Below are positions 33,926 through 44,700 of a stretch of 64,000 nucleotides of DNA, piece by piece. Location of the stretch: assembly GCA_032173965.1 (NCBI GenBank), contig CM063295.1:3906001-3970000 (forward strand), given 5' to 3'. Under the pieces are notes generated by a model. That model did not search any database, had not been told where the DNA came from, and saw only the letters and a program-made list of their open reading frames with translations. Every line of letters begins with the position of its first letter. Position 1 is the stretch's first letter. The position numbers and the translations under genes were made by a program. This stretch comes from Sitta carolinensis. Taxonomy: Eukaryota > Chordata > Aves > Passeriformes > Sittidae.

Positions 33926-34575
33926 TACTAAGCTACTATGTCGTTTACATTCTCGAGAATTCTGTTTCATCCCAAAGCCTGGGAAGCCCTTTCCATGGAT
34001 GAAGGTTAAAAGCAGTGTTTGTCAGGGGGTTTGGACCCTTCAAAAGATGCAGAGAAACATTCTCTGCATTCTGGGTTCCAACACAAGATTCCAGGGAGAC
34101 ATTCCCTCTGCCAGACTCCCAGAAAGCACTCTTCATCTCATTTGGGCTCCTGGCATGCCTGGGTTCCCTCTCAGGGTTTGGACTGATGGACAGAAATTTC
34201 CCAATATTTTTGAAGTGATGTCAAAATCATTTGAGGCCACTTGTGAAAATCAGAACCATTGGCCATGCATGTGCAAACAGCACGTTGCATGCTTTAGGAA
34301 AGCACTGATGCAGCCTTAATTATTATCTCACCAGTTATTTGTCAGGTTTCAGAAAATGTCAAGGGTTTCTGGAAATACATAGTCTGAGACCTATTTAAGG
34401 TGAATATTAGGTGAGTCTCATGGTAGAAGCAAAAAAAAAAAAATAAAGTGCAATGGAGAAAATCTGCAGACATCAAGATGATGGAGAGGGTCCTACAAGT
34501 CACAAAATGAAAGGCAGGCAAAGATGCCCAAAGTGTTTTTGTGGTCTGGAAGGCAGCCAAAGAGGCATTGATTTA
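33926..34575. other. Non-coding DNA upstream of the LTR
   Basis: Possibly part of the same decayed element, but no coding motif or polypurine tract could be recognised. It holds a perfect 10-bp inverted repeat at 34047-34069 (ATGCAGAGAA, spacer ACA, TTCTCTGCAT) and an A run at 34431-34443. Confidence 0.35.
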
Positions 34576-35109
34576 TTAAAGAGCAGCATCACTGCTTCCT
34601 TTTCTCGATGCAATGGTGCCATTAGAGCTCCTCAAACAGTCTCTGATTTCCTTGAGAATGAGGAGTAGAAGATTCTGAAGACAGTTGTTATTTCCAGGCT
34701 GATGCCACTGCCAGACCATCACTTTGTGTACCTGACTGGGGAATTCAGTGTGTAAAGTGTGAGTTCCCTGATTGTTAAACACAGCCACTACTTGTGCACG
34801 ACGTACCCTAGCAGTTGTGCAGGTTTTACACTCTGCAATTGTGATATGGGATAAAAAACCCGCAGCTTTAATGAGACAGCAATCGTGAGACACCAACTGT
34901 CTCAAAAATGCCCAAGTCAGCTGCTTTGTTAACGGAGTTAACTCGGGGCTGTTCTTGTGCACTGCTAATATACCGGGAGTGATTAGCACCTGTAGTATCA
35001 GCTTTTTGTCCGGTTGTGTAGCTATCTCAATCCCCTTACGTAACTCCTTTTCCCTGTTTTCTCTGGGAATAGCCAGGATCGGTTTGGTAGTTTTCCATTC
35101 CAAGCACAT
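34576..35109 (-). CDS. Unrecognised 177-codon open reading frame
   Basis: An uninterrupted minus-strand frame from ATG at 35109 to TAA at 34576. It stays open upstream of the ATG for about 16 more codons, to a TGA. The predicted protein is basic near its start (lysine/arginine-rich, residues 5-40) and has a Leu/Ile-rich stretch at 40-60. A CLIKAAG...ECKTC region with several Cys and His lies at about 90-115, and the C-terminal half is Asn/Gln/His-containing with a LLLLILKEI segment. I do not recognise a family and no zinc-knuckle or protease motif is clear. CpGs are more frequent than in the surroundings, and a decayed LTR lies about 650 nt downstream. It may therefore be a remnant of a mobile element, a processed-pseudogene fragment or a chance frame. 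The overlapping plus-strand frame at 34955-35461 cannot be excluded but looks like a GC-driven shadow. Confidence 0.25.
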   Translation of the reverse strand: MCLEWKTTKPILAIPRENREKELRKGIEIATQPDKKLILQVLITPGILAVHKNSPELTPLTKQLTWAFLRQLVSHDCCLIKAAGFLSHITIAECKTCTTARVRRAQVVAVFNNQGTHTLHTEFPSQVHKVMVWQWHQPGNNNCLQNLLLLILKEIRDCLRSSNGTIASRKGSSDAAL

Positions 35110-35470
35110 GCCTTGCCCTCCAGTGCCTCCCTCCAGCCCTGCCCGTGTCCCCGATTGTCACTCGTGCTGCTGGGACACAGGCAATCCTCCGCCAGGACAC
35201 TGCTGCAGAGCCCGGGAGCAAAACGGGAGCTGCTGGCCAGCCGGAGTGGTTCTGGGGCTGTGCCTGCGGTTTCAGGCGGCAGAGGAGCAGATTTTCCACC
35301 TTTTTTTATCACAGGGCTGCTGTGCAGTGGTGCTGCCATCAGCAGTGGTGCTCTGGGAGCAGCAGTGTGCTCAGCACACACTGGGGATGTGCCTGTCCCT
35401 CAGCAAATCAAAACACTGCTGTAACCCATCCTCAGTTACGAGGCTGCTCTCACCTTGTTAAAAAACAAGT
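35110..35470. other. GC-rich segment of unknown nature
   Basis: About 360 nt markedly richer in GC and CpG than the surroundings, with overlapping open frames in both directions. It adjoins the 177-codon frame and may belong to the same inserted segment. No similarity recognised. Confidence 0.35.
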
Positions 35471-38400
35471 GAGACGAGAAGACAGAGCATGAATTAGTTT
35501 TGTCAGATATATAGTCAGAAATAGCAGCTGATAGGTTTGCTGTGATAAGTTCTGTATGATGGCTCTGCTGAAAGGTAGGCTGTTCCATGATTTACTGAAC
35601 TATTATAAGTGGTAAAACTGATCCATTTGTTATCATCCAGTGCATAAAGACTTCAGGATTTAAGGAGCCTGCACTAAATAACAAAGCAATTTATATACTC
35701 ATAAACTGAAAATTACAGGGAAGAAGTCCTTAAGTCATTGGTAATAGGAACCTTTTATCATATTAGTGATGATTACCAAATGTTAACCCCTACTCCCCAT
35801 TTTAAAACAAAATCTTACCTTACTATAGTTGCAATTACTTGAAGAAGTCCTAGAGACAACTTTGTATTGATTTATTGTGCAAGTGTGGCAAGCTTTATTT
35901 ATTTATCTGAGTGCCATCCCTCTCCCAGCCCATAAGGTCCCTGCATCAGCTGAGGGGAGCTGATTGATGGTTCTGCCAGCAGCAGCATGGGGCTGATGTT
36001 ACCTGAGCAATGGAATTAGCTGGCTCCACTACTGGGGAGCAGATCTTTACCCAAAGCAAATTTGAGTGCAGTATCTTGAAAAGAGATTTTTTTTTTCTGT
36101 GTTTCCAGAACTAGGTAATAGTTAGCAATAGTTGGTTTCAGAGTAGCCTGTTCTAAGGAGAATATAATTATGTGTCCTACTGTGAAGATGGAAATACCCT
36201 CTGCCAAGTTTTAAAAATGCATTATAAGATTGCGAGTCGTCATTGTGTTCTCTTGAAGCAAAGATTTTATGGGCAGTGGAAAGAAGATGTTGACTAAAGC
36301 TAAGCAAACATTTGCCTGGAGGTAATTTTACTGATGACATTAGTTTCTTTTTTCTGCTCCAAAGTGTCCTGAGATACTTAATTAATTCAATTTTATTCAA
36401 CCAATCTAAGTTTTCAAGGAACAGATGAATTGAGAGCCACTTGTTACCAGTGCTCAATATTTGATATCCAGCTTGCTTTGTTCAAGTGTGAATGATTACA
36501 CGTGAAACAGATTTGTTTCTTTTTGTGATCTGTATAAGCACAGTTTCTAACATCAAGGGGAAGATTTGCACACACACCTGGGAATTGCCCAGAAGAAAAT
36601 TGCAGAGCCATGCTAACATTTCAGGAAATTTAATTAAAACTCTTTTCTTACAGAGGGTGAATTCTGATCCCACTGTCCTTGTGTTAAACTTTTCTTTCAC
36701 AGACCTTATTTAAGTCAAATCCATCATCAACCCACAGTAACACCCTCCCTGATCAGACTGAAGCTGGAGTCCAGCTGACGTCCTAAAGCCAGGAGAGGTT
36801 GTGTGAGGTTTTCCTGTGGCTGCCAGGGTTTTCTTTAGCAGAACTGCTGGCTGAGTCTGTTCTCACCAAAGTGACAAAGCAGCAGCAGTAGAGCACTTGC
36901 CACTGAAGTGATGGGCGAGGGATTGATTGAGCTGTTAGCAGCTGAACAATGATCACCAATAATTTGGCTCAATTATAATCACTTAGGTACCCTGCGCTTT
37001 TTCAGGATAGAATGTTTGAGTGTTGGGAGAAATAAGCCATGGGCTTTATTTCAGACACATCACAAATTAAGTGTTTGTACCAGACAGAGGGGCAGACCCC
37101 TCGTGGTTTCCTTCCCATCACCTTGCTGTGCTAAGACAAGGGGAAGCAAAGTTTTATCTCGCTGGTTCTGTGGGAAATGGCCAGCTGTGTGCATCCCTCG
37201 TGTGGAATCCCATGGAATGTGGGATCTGAGAGAGCTCCCCTCTGCCTCCCTGCTGCCTGCACTGTGTGTGCACTGAGCACAGTTCATCACAGCCACGAGT
37301 CCTGACTGGGGATTTTAAACTGTGCTGAACCTTAATGACCAGATTGTTGGCTCCTTGCTCCTCAGGCTTTCCCGGGACAATATCCTGACCTTGTGCTACA
37401 GCAAACGAGCACAGAAACCAATTTCTTGCATCAAAAGTGACAGAAGGGCTAAAATAATAGAAGTTAATTGAAAATGGAAAAAAATAAAAAAAACAAAACC
37501 CAAAACTATGTGGTGAAAACACAGAGTTTGTAAACCAACCGAGCTGTACATAAAGTTGCACTTGAGTTGTTTTTCTGCATTAGGCTGCATTCTGCATCGA
37601 GAAATCTGAAAAGCAAAAGCCAGAAAATACACAACAAAACCCACCCCCTTAAAACTGCAGTGACACAAGAAGCAATTAAGGGCTTGTTTTGTTTCCCTAC
37701 CTGCTAACAATTTGCAGTTTTTAAGTTCATATACAGTCATGATAGATGAGGCTTTTAAGGTGTGGAAATTAAGCACAAACACAAAGATTTCTAGCCTTCT
37801 AAATGCTTCAAGTTATTTTTTTTGTATTCTGTGTAAATTATGTGAGATTTTAGCGTTGTTGCAGCTCATGTATCATGTGCATAATTTGTATCTTTTCTTG
37901 GGGAAGTTGAAGTAAAAGAAACCAGTTCATTACCAGTAACAGCAGTATAATCATTACCATCACATTCCCTCCCTCTTTTCTTAGTCTTTTAGGTTTTTAA
38001 GAATTATTAAATCCCTCTGGTTTAAATTTGGAAGAACAGAGATGTTAGTTGAAAACATAAAACTTACTGACTTCAATGAGTCTGTCTTTGCAGTCCATTA
38101 GTCAAATCTATGATTTTGATACCCATCTATATGATCACATAGCACCTAGAAAAACAAAGATTATACCATCTAGCACTGAGCTTGTTTTAATATTCCTGCA
38201 GTTCCTAGGAGTCTTATATCCCCTGCAAAAGGAGGAACTTAGTCTGCATTTTCTTATCTTCCAATGCAGTAAGCAGCAATATCAGTGCTATTTCTAATCT
38301 TCTGTGTCATTAATAAATATGCCAAGATATGTCTGTGAATTATGGTCCTTTAATAAGGTAATGGAACTCCTAGTATCTAGAGCTTGATTTTTTAGAAATG

Positions 38401-40439
38401 GGAATTGTTTAGGTGCCCATAAGAATGTGCTGATCACATATATAACTAATCTTGATTAATTATGAGTATACAATTTATTGTTTCCTTGTTGCTATTACCA
38501 ACTACTTTTATCTACCCTTAATACCTCACCAATCCCTCGTGATTCTGTAAGGAAAATTCGATGATATTCCAATTGATTAGAAAAGTTCAAGCTGTGGTAC
38601 AAGCAATGCTGGTTCTAAAGGTGAAAGTTCCTGTGAGAGCCCCATGTGAGCATCTTGGGGAGCATCAGAGGCACTGGGCCATTGTAGCAGCGAACAGCAA
38701 ACACCCAGATTTGTGACAGAGTTGTGACTGCCTGTTTCCTAAAAGAACAACAAGGTTCTCATTGATTTCAGTCACCTCTGCCCTGAACCCGATGTCAGCT
38801 CTCTTGGAGCAGCCTTTGCTAAAATGATTGTGCTCAGTACCTTCTATTTAGTTTTTTCACATTGTTTGCAAATCCAGAACATGTGAGAAGTGACCTTGCC
38901 GGCAGGATTTGGTTTAAACCTCAGCCATAGGTGCAAAAACCAGAGTAGTATACCTCTTTTCAGTAATCTTTTTATCCCCGTTTTTCTACCTGCACAGGAG
39001 CTACAGATGATCTAACAAAGTATTGAATAATATCTGTGTGAAAAATAAAACACTTCAAATGAATGGTTTTGTACAGCAGCATTAGAAACTGTTCCTCTTG
39101 TTTGGAGGAATAAGATGTGAATAATTGACTGAGTAACCAATTAATAATGAAGAGAATTTAGAATACAGAGAGAGTAGCTGAAAGCCTTGGGACACCATTC
39201 CCTGAAGTTTCATATGCTGCCTATGCTCCAAAGCAGGGAAATTTTGATACAGAAGTGATTTATAGGCAATAGCTGTTCACAGTCCTTTATCACATTAATA
39301 AAATCTTTAACTAGTCTTTGAAAATTCTAAAGCCTCCTGTGTTCAGTTGAGGTGCACAGATAGAAAGAACTGCTGGCTGGCAAATGTTCAGATACATTAT
39401 CAGAAAATGTATTTTCAGCCTAACCAGTATAATGTAGTTCATTCTAACATGATATTTCAGGTTTATTACAGTGTAACTGACTACAGAACACAGAGCACTA
39501 TGCAGGAGACAAAAGGAGGTGAAGCTGTACAGCTTAAAGGTGACTGGGTTTGGCCTGGAGAGTGCTGAGCATTGGTGGCTGAACTGACAGATCCTTTAAA
39601 CAACTCAAAACTGGAAACAAAAGGGTTTGCTTTTCCTCTTGTAGTCTGCCCAGGTGAAGGAAGTGGCTTTATTTCGTGAAACTGCACTAAACTTATATAA
39701 ACATTATTGTCGTTGCACATTACAGTAAAAATTATCGCTTTAGGAATGGCTGTGTTAAATCTTTGCCTTTTGCCGCCACTAAAAGAGGCAACAACATTTT
39801 ACCTGGCTGTAGTATTTCACAGATGAAACATAAATAGCTCTGTGTGTGTATAAGTATCTGTGTATCTGCATAAACTTCTCTAGTAAAATCTTAGTGTGAA
39901 GTGTCACATGAATTGATTGCTTCAATTTTTTGTTAAATCAGCTCTGATCTGTCAGTGGTACACAGTTATTTTTACTTGGACTTGACCCTGGTGGCAGATT
40001 CCAGTTGGTTTAGTGTTTTGGATTTTAGTTTGTACCCCCAGTCTTTCTTTGCTATTGTGTCTCCTCTTTATGGGCTGTTTCAGCAGGTGCCTCTCCATTT
40101 CCTACCAGCCCTGGTGCAGTGAGTGATTATGCAATTTAGTTAATGTATTTTAATTATTTAGGTGACATTTTACCTTGTATGGTAAAATGAATATGTAAAT
40201 GGATTGGAGTCTTTAGGTAAAAAGAATGGGATTTTTTTTTTTTTTAAAGACACGAGAAGTCTGTGACCAAAGATAAGAAATAAAAAATCAAACATAAAAA
40301 TAAGGCAAAATTTCTGTTTAATCTCGTTCCCATTATCATTTTTATACCTCATCTCTTTAGTTATTATTGCTTTATCATACAGAGTTGAGGTGCTTGGTAG
40401 ACAGACTGTGTATAGCTCTCCACATCAGCACCCAAAATG
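35471..40439. other. Long unique AT-rich non-coding stretch
   Basis: No genes or repeat families recognised. The longest frames, 135 codons (37154-37561, -) and 128 codons (37396-37782, -), overlap each other in different frames and have no domain. Simple runs lie at 36088-36096 (T) and 37480-37502 (A-rich). Low-CpG blocks such as 38040-38560 could be conserved non-coding DNA. Confidence 0.45.
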
Positions 40440-40487
40440 TGTCATGGCCAGGGTGTGGCATGCGCCTGTTCACAAGGTCAGGCTTCG

Positions 40488-40788
40488 TTTGCAAATCAAT
40501 AATGCAGCCTTAATTGTAACTAAGGTTCGTCTCCTTTACATTCTAAAATTGTTTCTCACCTGAGGATGATGTTGATCAATTTACTAAGTATATTGTGCGT
40601 TTTAATGAGATGGGTTAAATGAGTTAATAGTATTTTCTTGTAGCAAAGGATAAAAGTCCAAGTGTCAGTCAAAAAAACGCGAGTTCCTTGCATGCTCGCT
40701 AATTTGCATAAAGTACATTCAACTTTAAAAAAAAAAAAAAGAGGAAAGGATACAGTTCTCTTGATTAATCTTGCTTAAATATGCAAAT
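40488..40788. promoter_or_regulatory. Cluster of POU-octamer-like motifs
   Basis: ATTTGCAT at 40702-40709 and ATGCAAAT at 40781-40788 are exact octamers in opposite orientation. GTTTGCAAATC at 40488-40498 is a one-mismatch version. The octamer is the known binding site of POU-domain (Oct) factors. The block lies 0.5-0.8 kb upstream of a TATA-like box and a possible first exon, consistent with an enhancer or upstream promoter region. Octamers occur often by chance in AT-rich DNA, so this is only suggestive. Confidence 0.35.
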
Positions 40789-41256
40789 CACAATTGCAAC
40801 TTTGATTTTGAAATATGTATTATGGTAAGAAAAAAAAAAAAAATCCTACCAAAAATAAATCAAATTAGCCCAAACACTTTTGCTGCGGTCTGATTTAGTG
40901 TTTGTCTTCCCTGTTTCTCCTGCTGGCAGCAGGACCAGCAGCAATAACACTGTGGAGACAGTAGATGGCTGTAGAAAAGTGTGTTGAACACTCCTGTGTG
41001 AGCGTAATAAGATTGGGAAAGGCCTTGACCTGACTGGATGCAGCTTTTATCTGAAGTACATTTAAAGAGATAAAGGAGAAGCAGGGTGCAGTACATGTTC
41101 CTTTCTTTTCTGTAGGAGCTTTGCTTTGAGTTTAAAAATTTCTCAAATGCGGGATTTGTGAGCTGGGTCCTTCAGCAGGGAGAGGTAATGGCTCGAGAGC
41201 CACCGGAGTCACTCTGAGGATTCCCCCCCTCCCTCAAGACGTCTTAGAAATCCTCC

Positions 41257-41262
41257 TATAAA
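41257..41262 (+). promoter_or_regulatory. TATA-like box
   Basis: TATAAA within 'cctcctataaattcc', in a zone (41140-41290) with several CpGs in otherwise CpG-poor DNA. If used, transcription would start near 41287, upstream of a T/C tract. No Inr or experimental support. Confidence 0.35.
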
Positions 41263-41341
41263 TTCCTACAGAGGGGGCGTCTGTAGTTCCCATAATAATA
41301 ATCAGGAAGTGGTATATTCCCATTTATTTATTTATTATCAC

Positions 41342-41390
41342 TTTTTTTTTTTCCTTTTTTTTTTTTTTTTTTTTTTTCCCTCCCCCCCAT
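41342..41390 (+). repeat. Polypyrimidine tract (T then C)
   Basis: T12, CC, then a T run of about 23 and a C-rich end (ccctccccccc). Simple sequence lying between the TATA-like box and the candidate first exon. Confidence 0.93.
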
Positions 41391-41762
41391 CCTCTCCAGT
41401 GTAGTTGGCTGCCTTTAGTGCACGGACCTGCTCATTAAATAGATACACCAAGAACTGTTACCTAAGCAAGCTTGACAGTAAAGAAAGGACAGACTGAGTT
41501 AGAGAGAAAAAGGGAAGAAAAAAGACAGCCTGAAGCAAGTCACTTCACACGCAGAAAGAGCCACTGAACGAATGCTATTCTCATAAACAAACTAAAAAAT
41601 ATACCTTGTCTAAGAAGAGAACTGTGAGGACTTGACAGAAAAAAGGCAAGATTTTCTACCCACTGTTTTCAGTTTTCCTTCCAGACATACTTGGTGAAGT
41701 AAGGAGACTTCTGTTTGCTGACAGAGCCCTTGATTTCTTTCAAGATGATGATGTATTTGTGG
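41391..41762 (+). other. Candidate 5' UTR and first coding exon
   Basis: About 350 nt of purine-rich, 5'-UTR-like sequence lead to three consecutive in-frame ATGs at 41745-41753. The short coding start Met-Met-Met-Tyr-Leu-Trp follows, and a good splice-donor sequence TGG|GTAGGT has its GT at 41763. The frame is closed upstream by TAA at 41700. Downstream, intron-like sequence (41763-42120) has more CpGs than the surroundings, as is common just after vertebrate promoters. The hydrophobic start could be the beginning of a signal peptide. No second exon is identified in the window and I do not recognise the gene. Chance remains possible. Confidence 0.3.
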
Positions 41763-44700
41763 GTAGGTAGTGTCTCTCTCCGTGTCAATCTTTTGTTAAT
41801 AGATGGACTTCGGGAGCGTGGATTTTCGCCTGTAGTTGCAGCATGTTTGTGCTATGCGAGGTGTGTGTGCTGCAGGGGAGCGTGGCTGGGGTGCAGTACA
41901 TGTGCTTGCATTTCCAGGCAGAGTTTAAACAAACCGGGTCATTAACGTGAAGCTGGGATTTATTTTCGTGATTTGCAGGATGTGGCAGAGTGCACTGCTT
42001 TCTTTTCATTGCCTTAGAACATATTGCAATTGTGTAAGTCACTGTGTGGTTCAGTTACAAAGCGAACGCTGCAGCACTTGTGGCTGCTCAGGATTTGCTT
42101 TCTTTGTAAGAAATGAAACAATCTTAACGTGATTAAAACTTCTAATGTGTGTTACTTAACCCAGTTGCTTTTATACTAATTGTCACAGTCTGTCTTGGCT
42201 TTTGAAGTTTCTGGCAATTGACAACTGCAGATAAAGAAATAGATATTATGTTCCTATTTCTGTGATTTTATATTCAGCATTGTTCCGATTCCTCGCAGCA
42301 AAATCTGCTCACCTTAAAAATAATGTTGTGTTGTGGCATGTATGTTTTGAATTAGTAAAGCTATTAACCTGTGAATTCATCCAGCTTTTGAGACAGAACA
42401 TTTTTTCTTAGCAAAAAAAAAAAAAAAATAAAAAAGCCACAAAGAAATCAGCGAACAAATCTGCATACTTAAAAGCTTTTCTGTGTTCCTCTTCAAAGCC
42501 TGTACATCTTCTGGGAAAATATTTTAAACTAATCTCATTTGACAATCTATTTATTTATTTAATTTAATTGCATGTAAAAATAGACAGGCGTGCAGCTAAT
42601 CTGGGCCACCTCTGCAAAACAGGCTGCAGAGGAGCAGCATTGAAGTCTCAGAGATATTATCAGGAATCACTCCTTCTCCTTTCAAATCGCTCCTGGTCCC
42701 TGCTGGAAATCTCCCTTTATGCTTCCTTCTCATTTCTGTTGATCCTCCACTGTATCTTAGTAACTTTTGTCATGCGAGCAAAGGGCACTGTGTGTACACT
42801 TTTAAGTTTGTTATTTCAGTACTTTGACCTGTGCTATCGTTTCGGGAGCTCACCAATCACTGAGCATTATGATTTTGTCTTTCTCTTTTTTTTCTGGTTC
42901 TGTAGTACGAGTCTCTTGAATTTTCACCAGTGTGTCTGTGCCTTTACCAGCAGCCCCGACTGCTGCTCGTTCCTAACCCTTAGCACCATTCGAAGGTGCA
43001 AGGATTAATTTCATTCTCTCTTTACATTTATAAATCAGCTCCCTCAGTTGCAGCAGTCTGTCTGTGACTCAGTTTGTGCTGTGCCGTTGGAGTTGCCCTC
43101 ATCCAAAGGAGATGCACAGTAAATAAGTGAGGATAAGCCCTTCTTTCTAATATGCAGACTAAGGTGAAAGGACAGGCATTATTGTGTATTAAATCTGTTT
43201 CTCTGTGGCACAGGCTCAAAAGGTTTAAATGCCAGGGATCTTCTCCCTCCCCAAGTCTAGGAATCATTGTTAATTTGAAACTTCAGTGAAATATGTTTTC
43301 TTGCGGGTAGCTATGCAGATTTCTATCACTTTTAGTGAGCTGTATTTTTCATTTTTGATGAACTTTTCTAGTTATTCTTTTTAGAGATGTATATAAATGC
43401 TTTAAGCAAAACAATCATAGAAAAAAGCAGTTTCTGATGGTAGCAATTCCTGGTTTCCAAAGCTCCTAGTAATTAATATTTCACATTTAAAAGTGTGCTC
43501 ATTCCATATATTCCATATATTTTGATTTTGTCCTTTTAACTTACATTATATGATGTATGTTTTGTTCTGGTTTTCTGATTTGCAGAATTCCTTAAACAGC
43601 CTCTTTCCCTTTTGGCACTACTACACCTGGGTATTGAGTATTCTTCTCATTTGCAGCGGAACTTTGTGGTCTAAAATCTCAAAATTAGTAGGAAGAAGCA
43701 GATAATAAACTTTTTTTTTTTTTTTTTAGTTGTAGCAGAACATAATCACTTTGTAGGTTTTTATGGAAACAGAGGATCTCTATTCGTAGATCTCTTTTGT
43801 CCTGAAATGTTATGATTTTTAAATTCTCTACATTAAGCATAGGTACCTAAGACACAGCATATGAAAAAGATGCAGTAGGTAAACAAGAGACTTTCAAAAG
43901 ATGTAGGTGCAAGGTATAAACTCAGAGCAGCGCTTGAAATGCTTTCTCCTGGCATCACATCAATTTTTTATATAATTATGAAAAGCTTCTCGGCAATATT
44001 ATTAAAATTTTAAGCAGCCAACTTGTGTGAAAACATAGTTTCCCCTTCTTAAAGGGCTTAAAATTAATTTATTACATTGACTGAGATTTTTTCCTGACTG
44101 TTCCCTGGTTTATGTGGCAGTGCTTACCTGTTGTTTCATTTCACATGTAACACAGAAACCTTTTGGATGTTTACAAAGTAATAAAAATTTTTTATTTCTT
44201 CCCATTTTCTAATGTTGTACTAAGTAAGTACCTGGAACAGTCTTTTTTAAAAATTCTACTGATGACAGTGGTATAAAGTTCCTTTTATTGCAAGCTGAAT
44301 GTGTTTAGCTAACTAAAACCCTTGTGCAGGAATGCAGAGCACAGACACTGATTCAGTCTGTTGAATGGGACACTCTTGATTAGCTGCCCGTGTTTAAATA
44401 CTTACTTCAAAACTTCAGAAAGTAGGAAAAGTTTTTAGTACTGTTAACCCTGTCAAAGGAAAGCTATATTTGTTGTCAGCCTAAGCTATTAAATGATGTT
44501 TGTATTTATATTTTCCTCCTTCCCTGGACAAAGGAGATTTTTTTTGGTCTGGTGCTTTATGCGTAGACATCTGTGCTGGAGGAATCAGCCTTCATCAATA
44601 TCAGAGTTCACAGTGACCAAGAAACTTTGAAGGCTTTTGGGCATTACTGATTTAGGAACTACTGAAGTCAAAAGGAGAATATTCTCTCTGAGGGCTGTAG

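Noticed and set aside
34955..35461. 168-codon plus-strand frame rich in Cys, Ser and Pro
   Set aside because: It is antisense to the 177-codon frame and in a GC-rich segment, with composition typical of a shadow frame and no motif.
42568..43008. 146-codon plus-strand frame rich in Leu, Phe and Cys
   Set aside because: No recognisable domain, no exon-type boundaries, and hydrophobic composition as expected from T-rich sequence. Treated as a chance frame.
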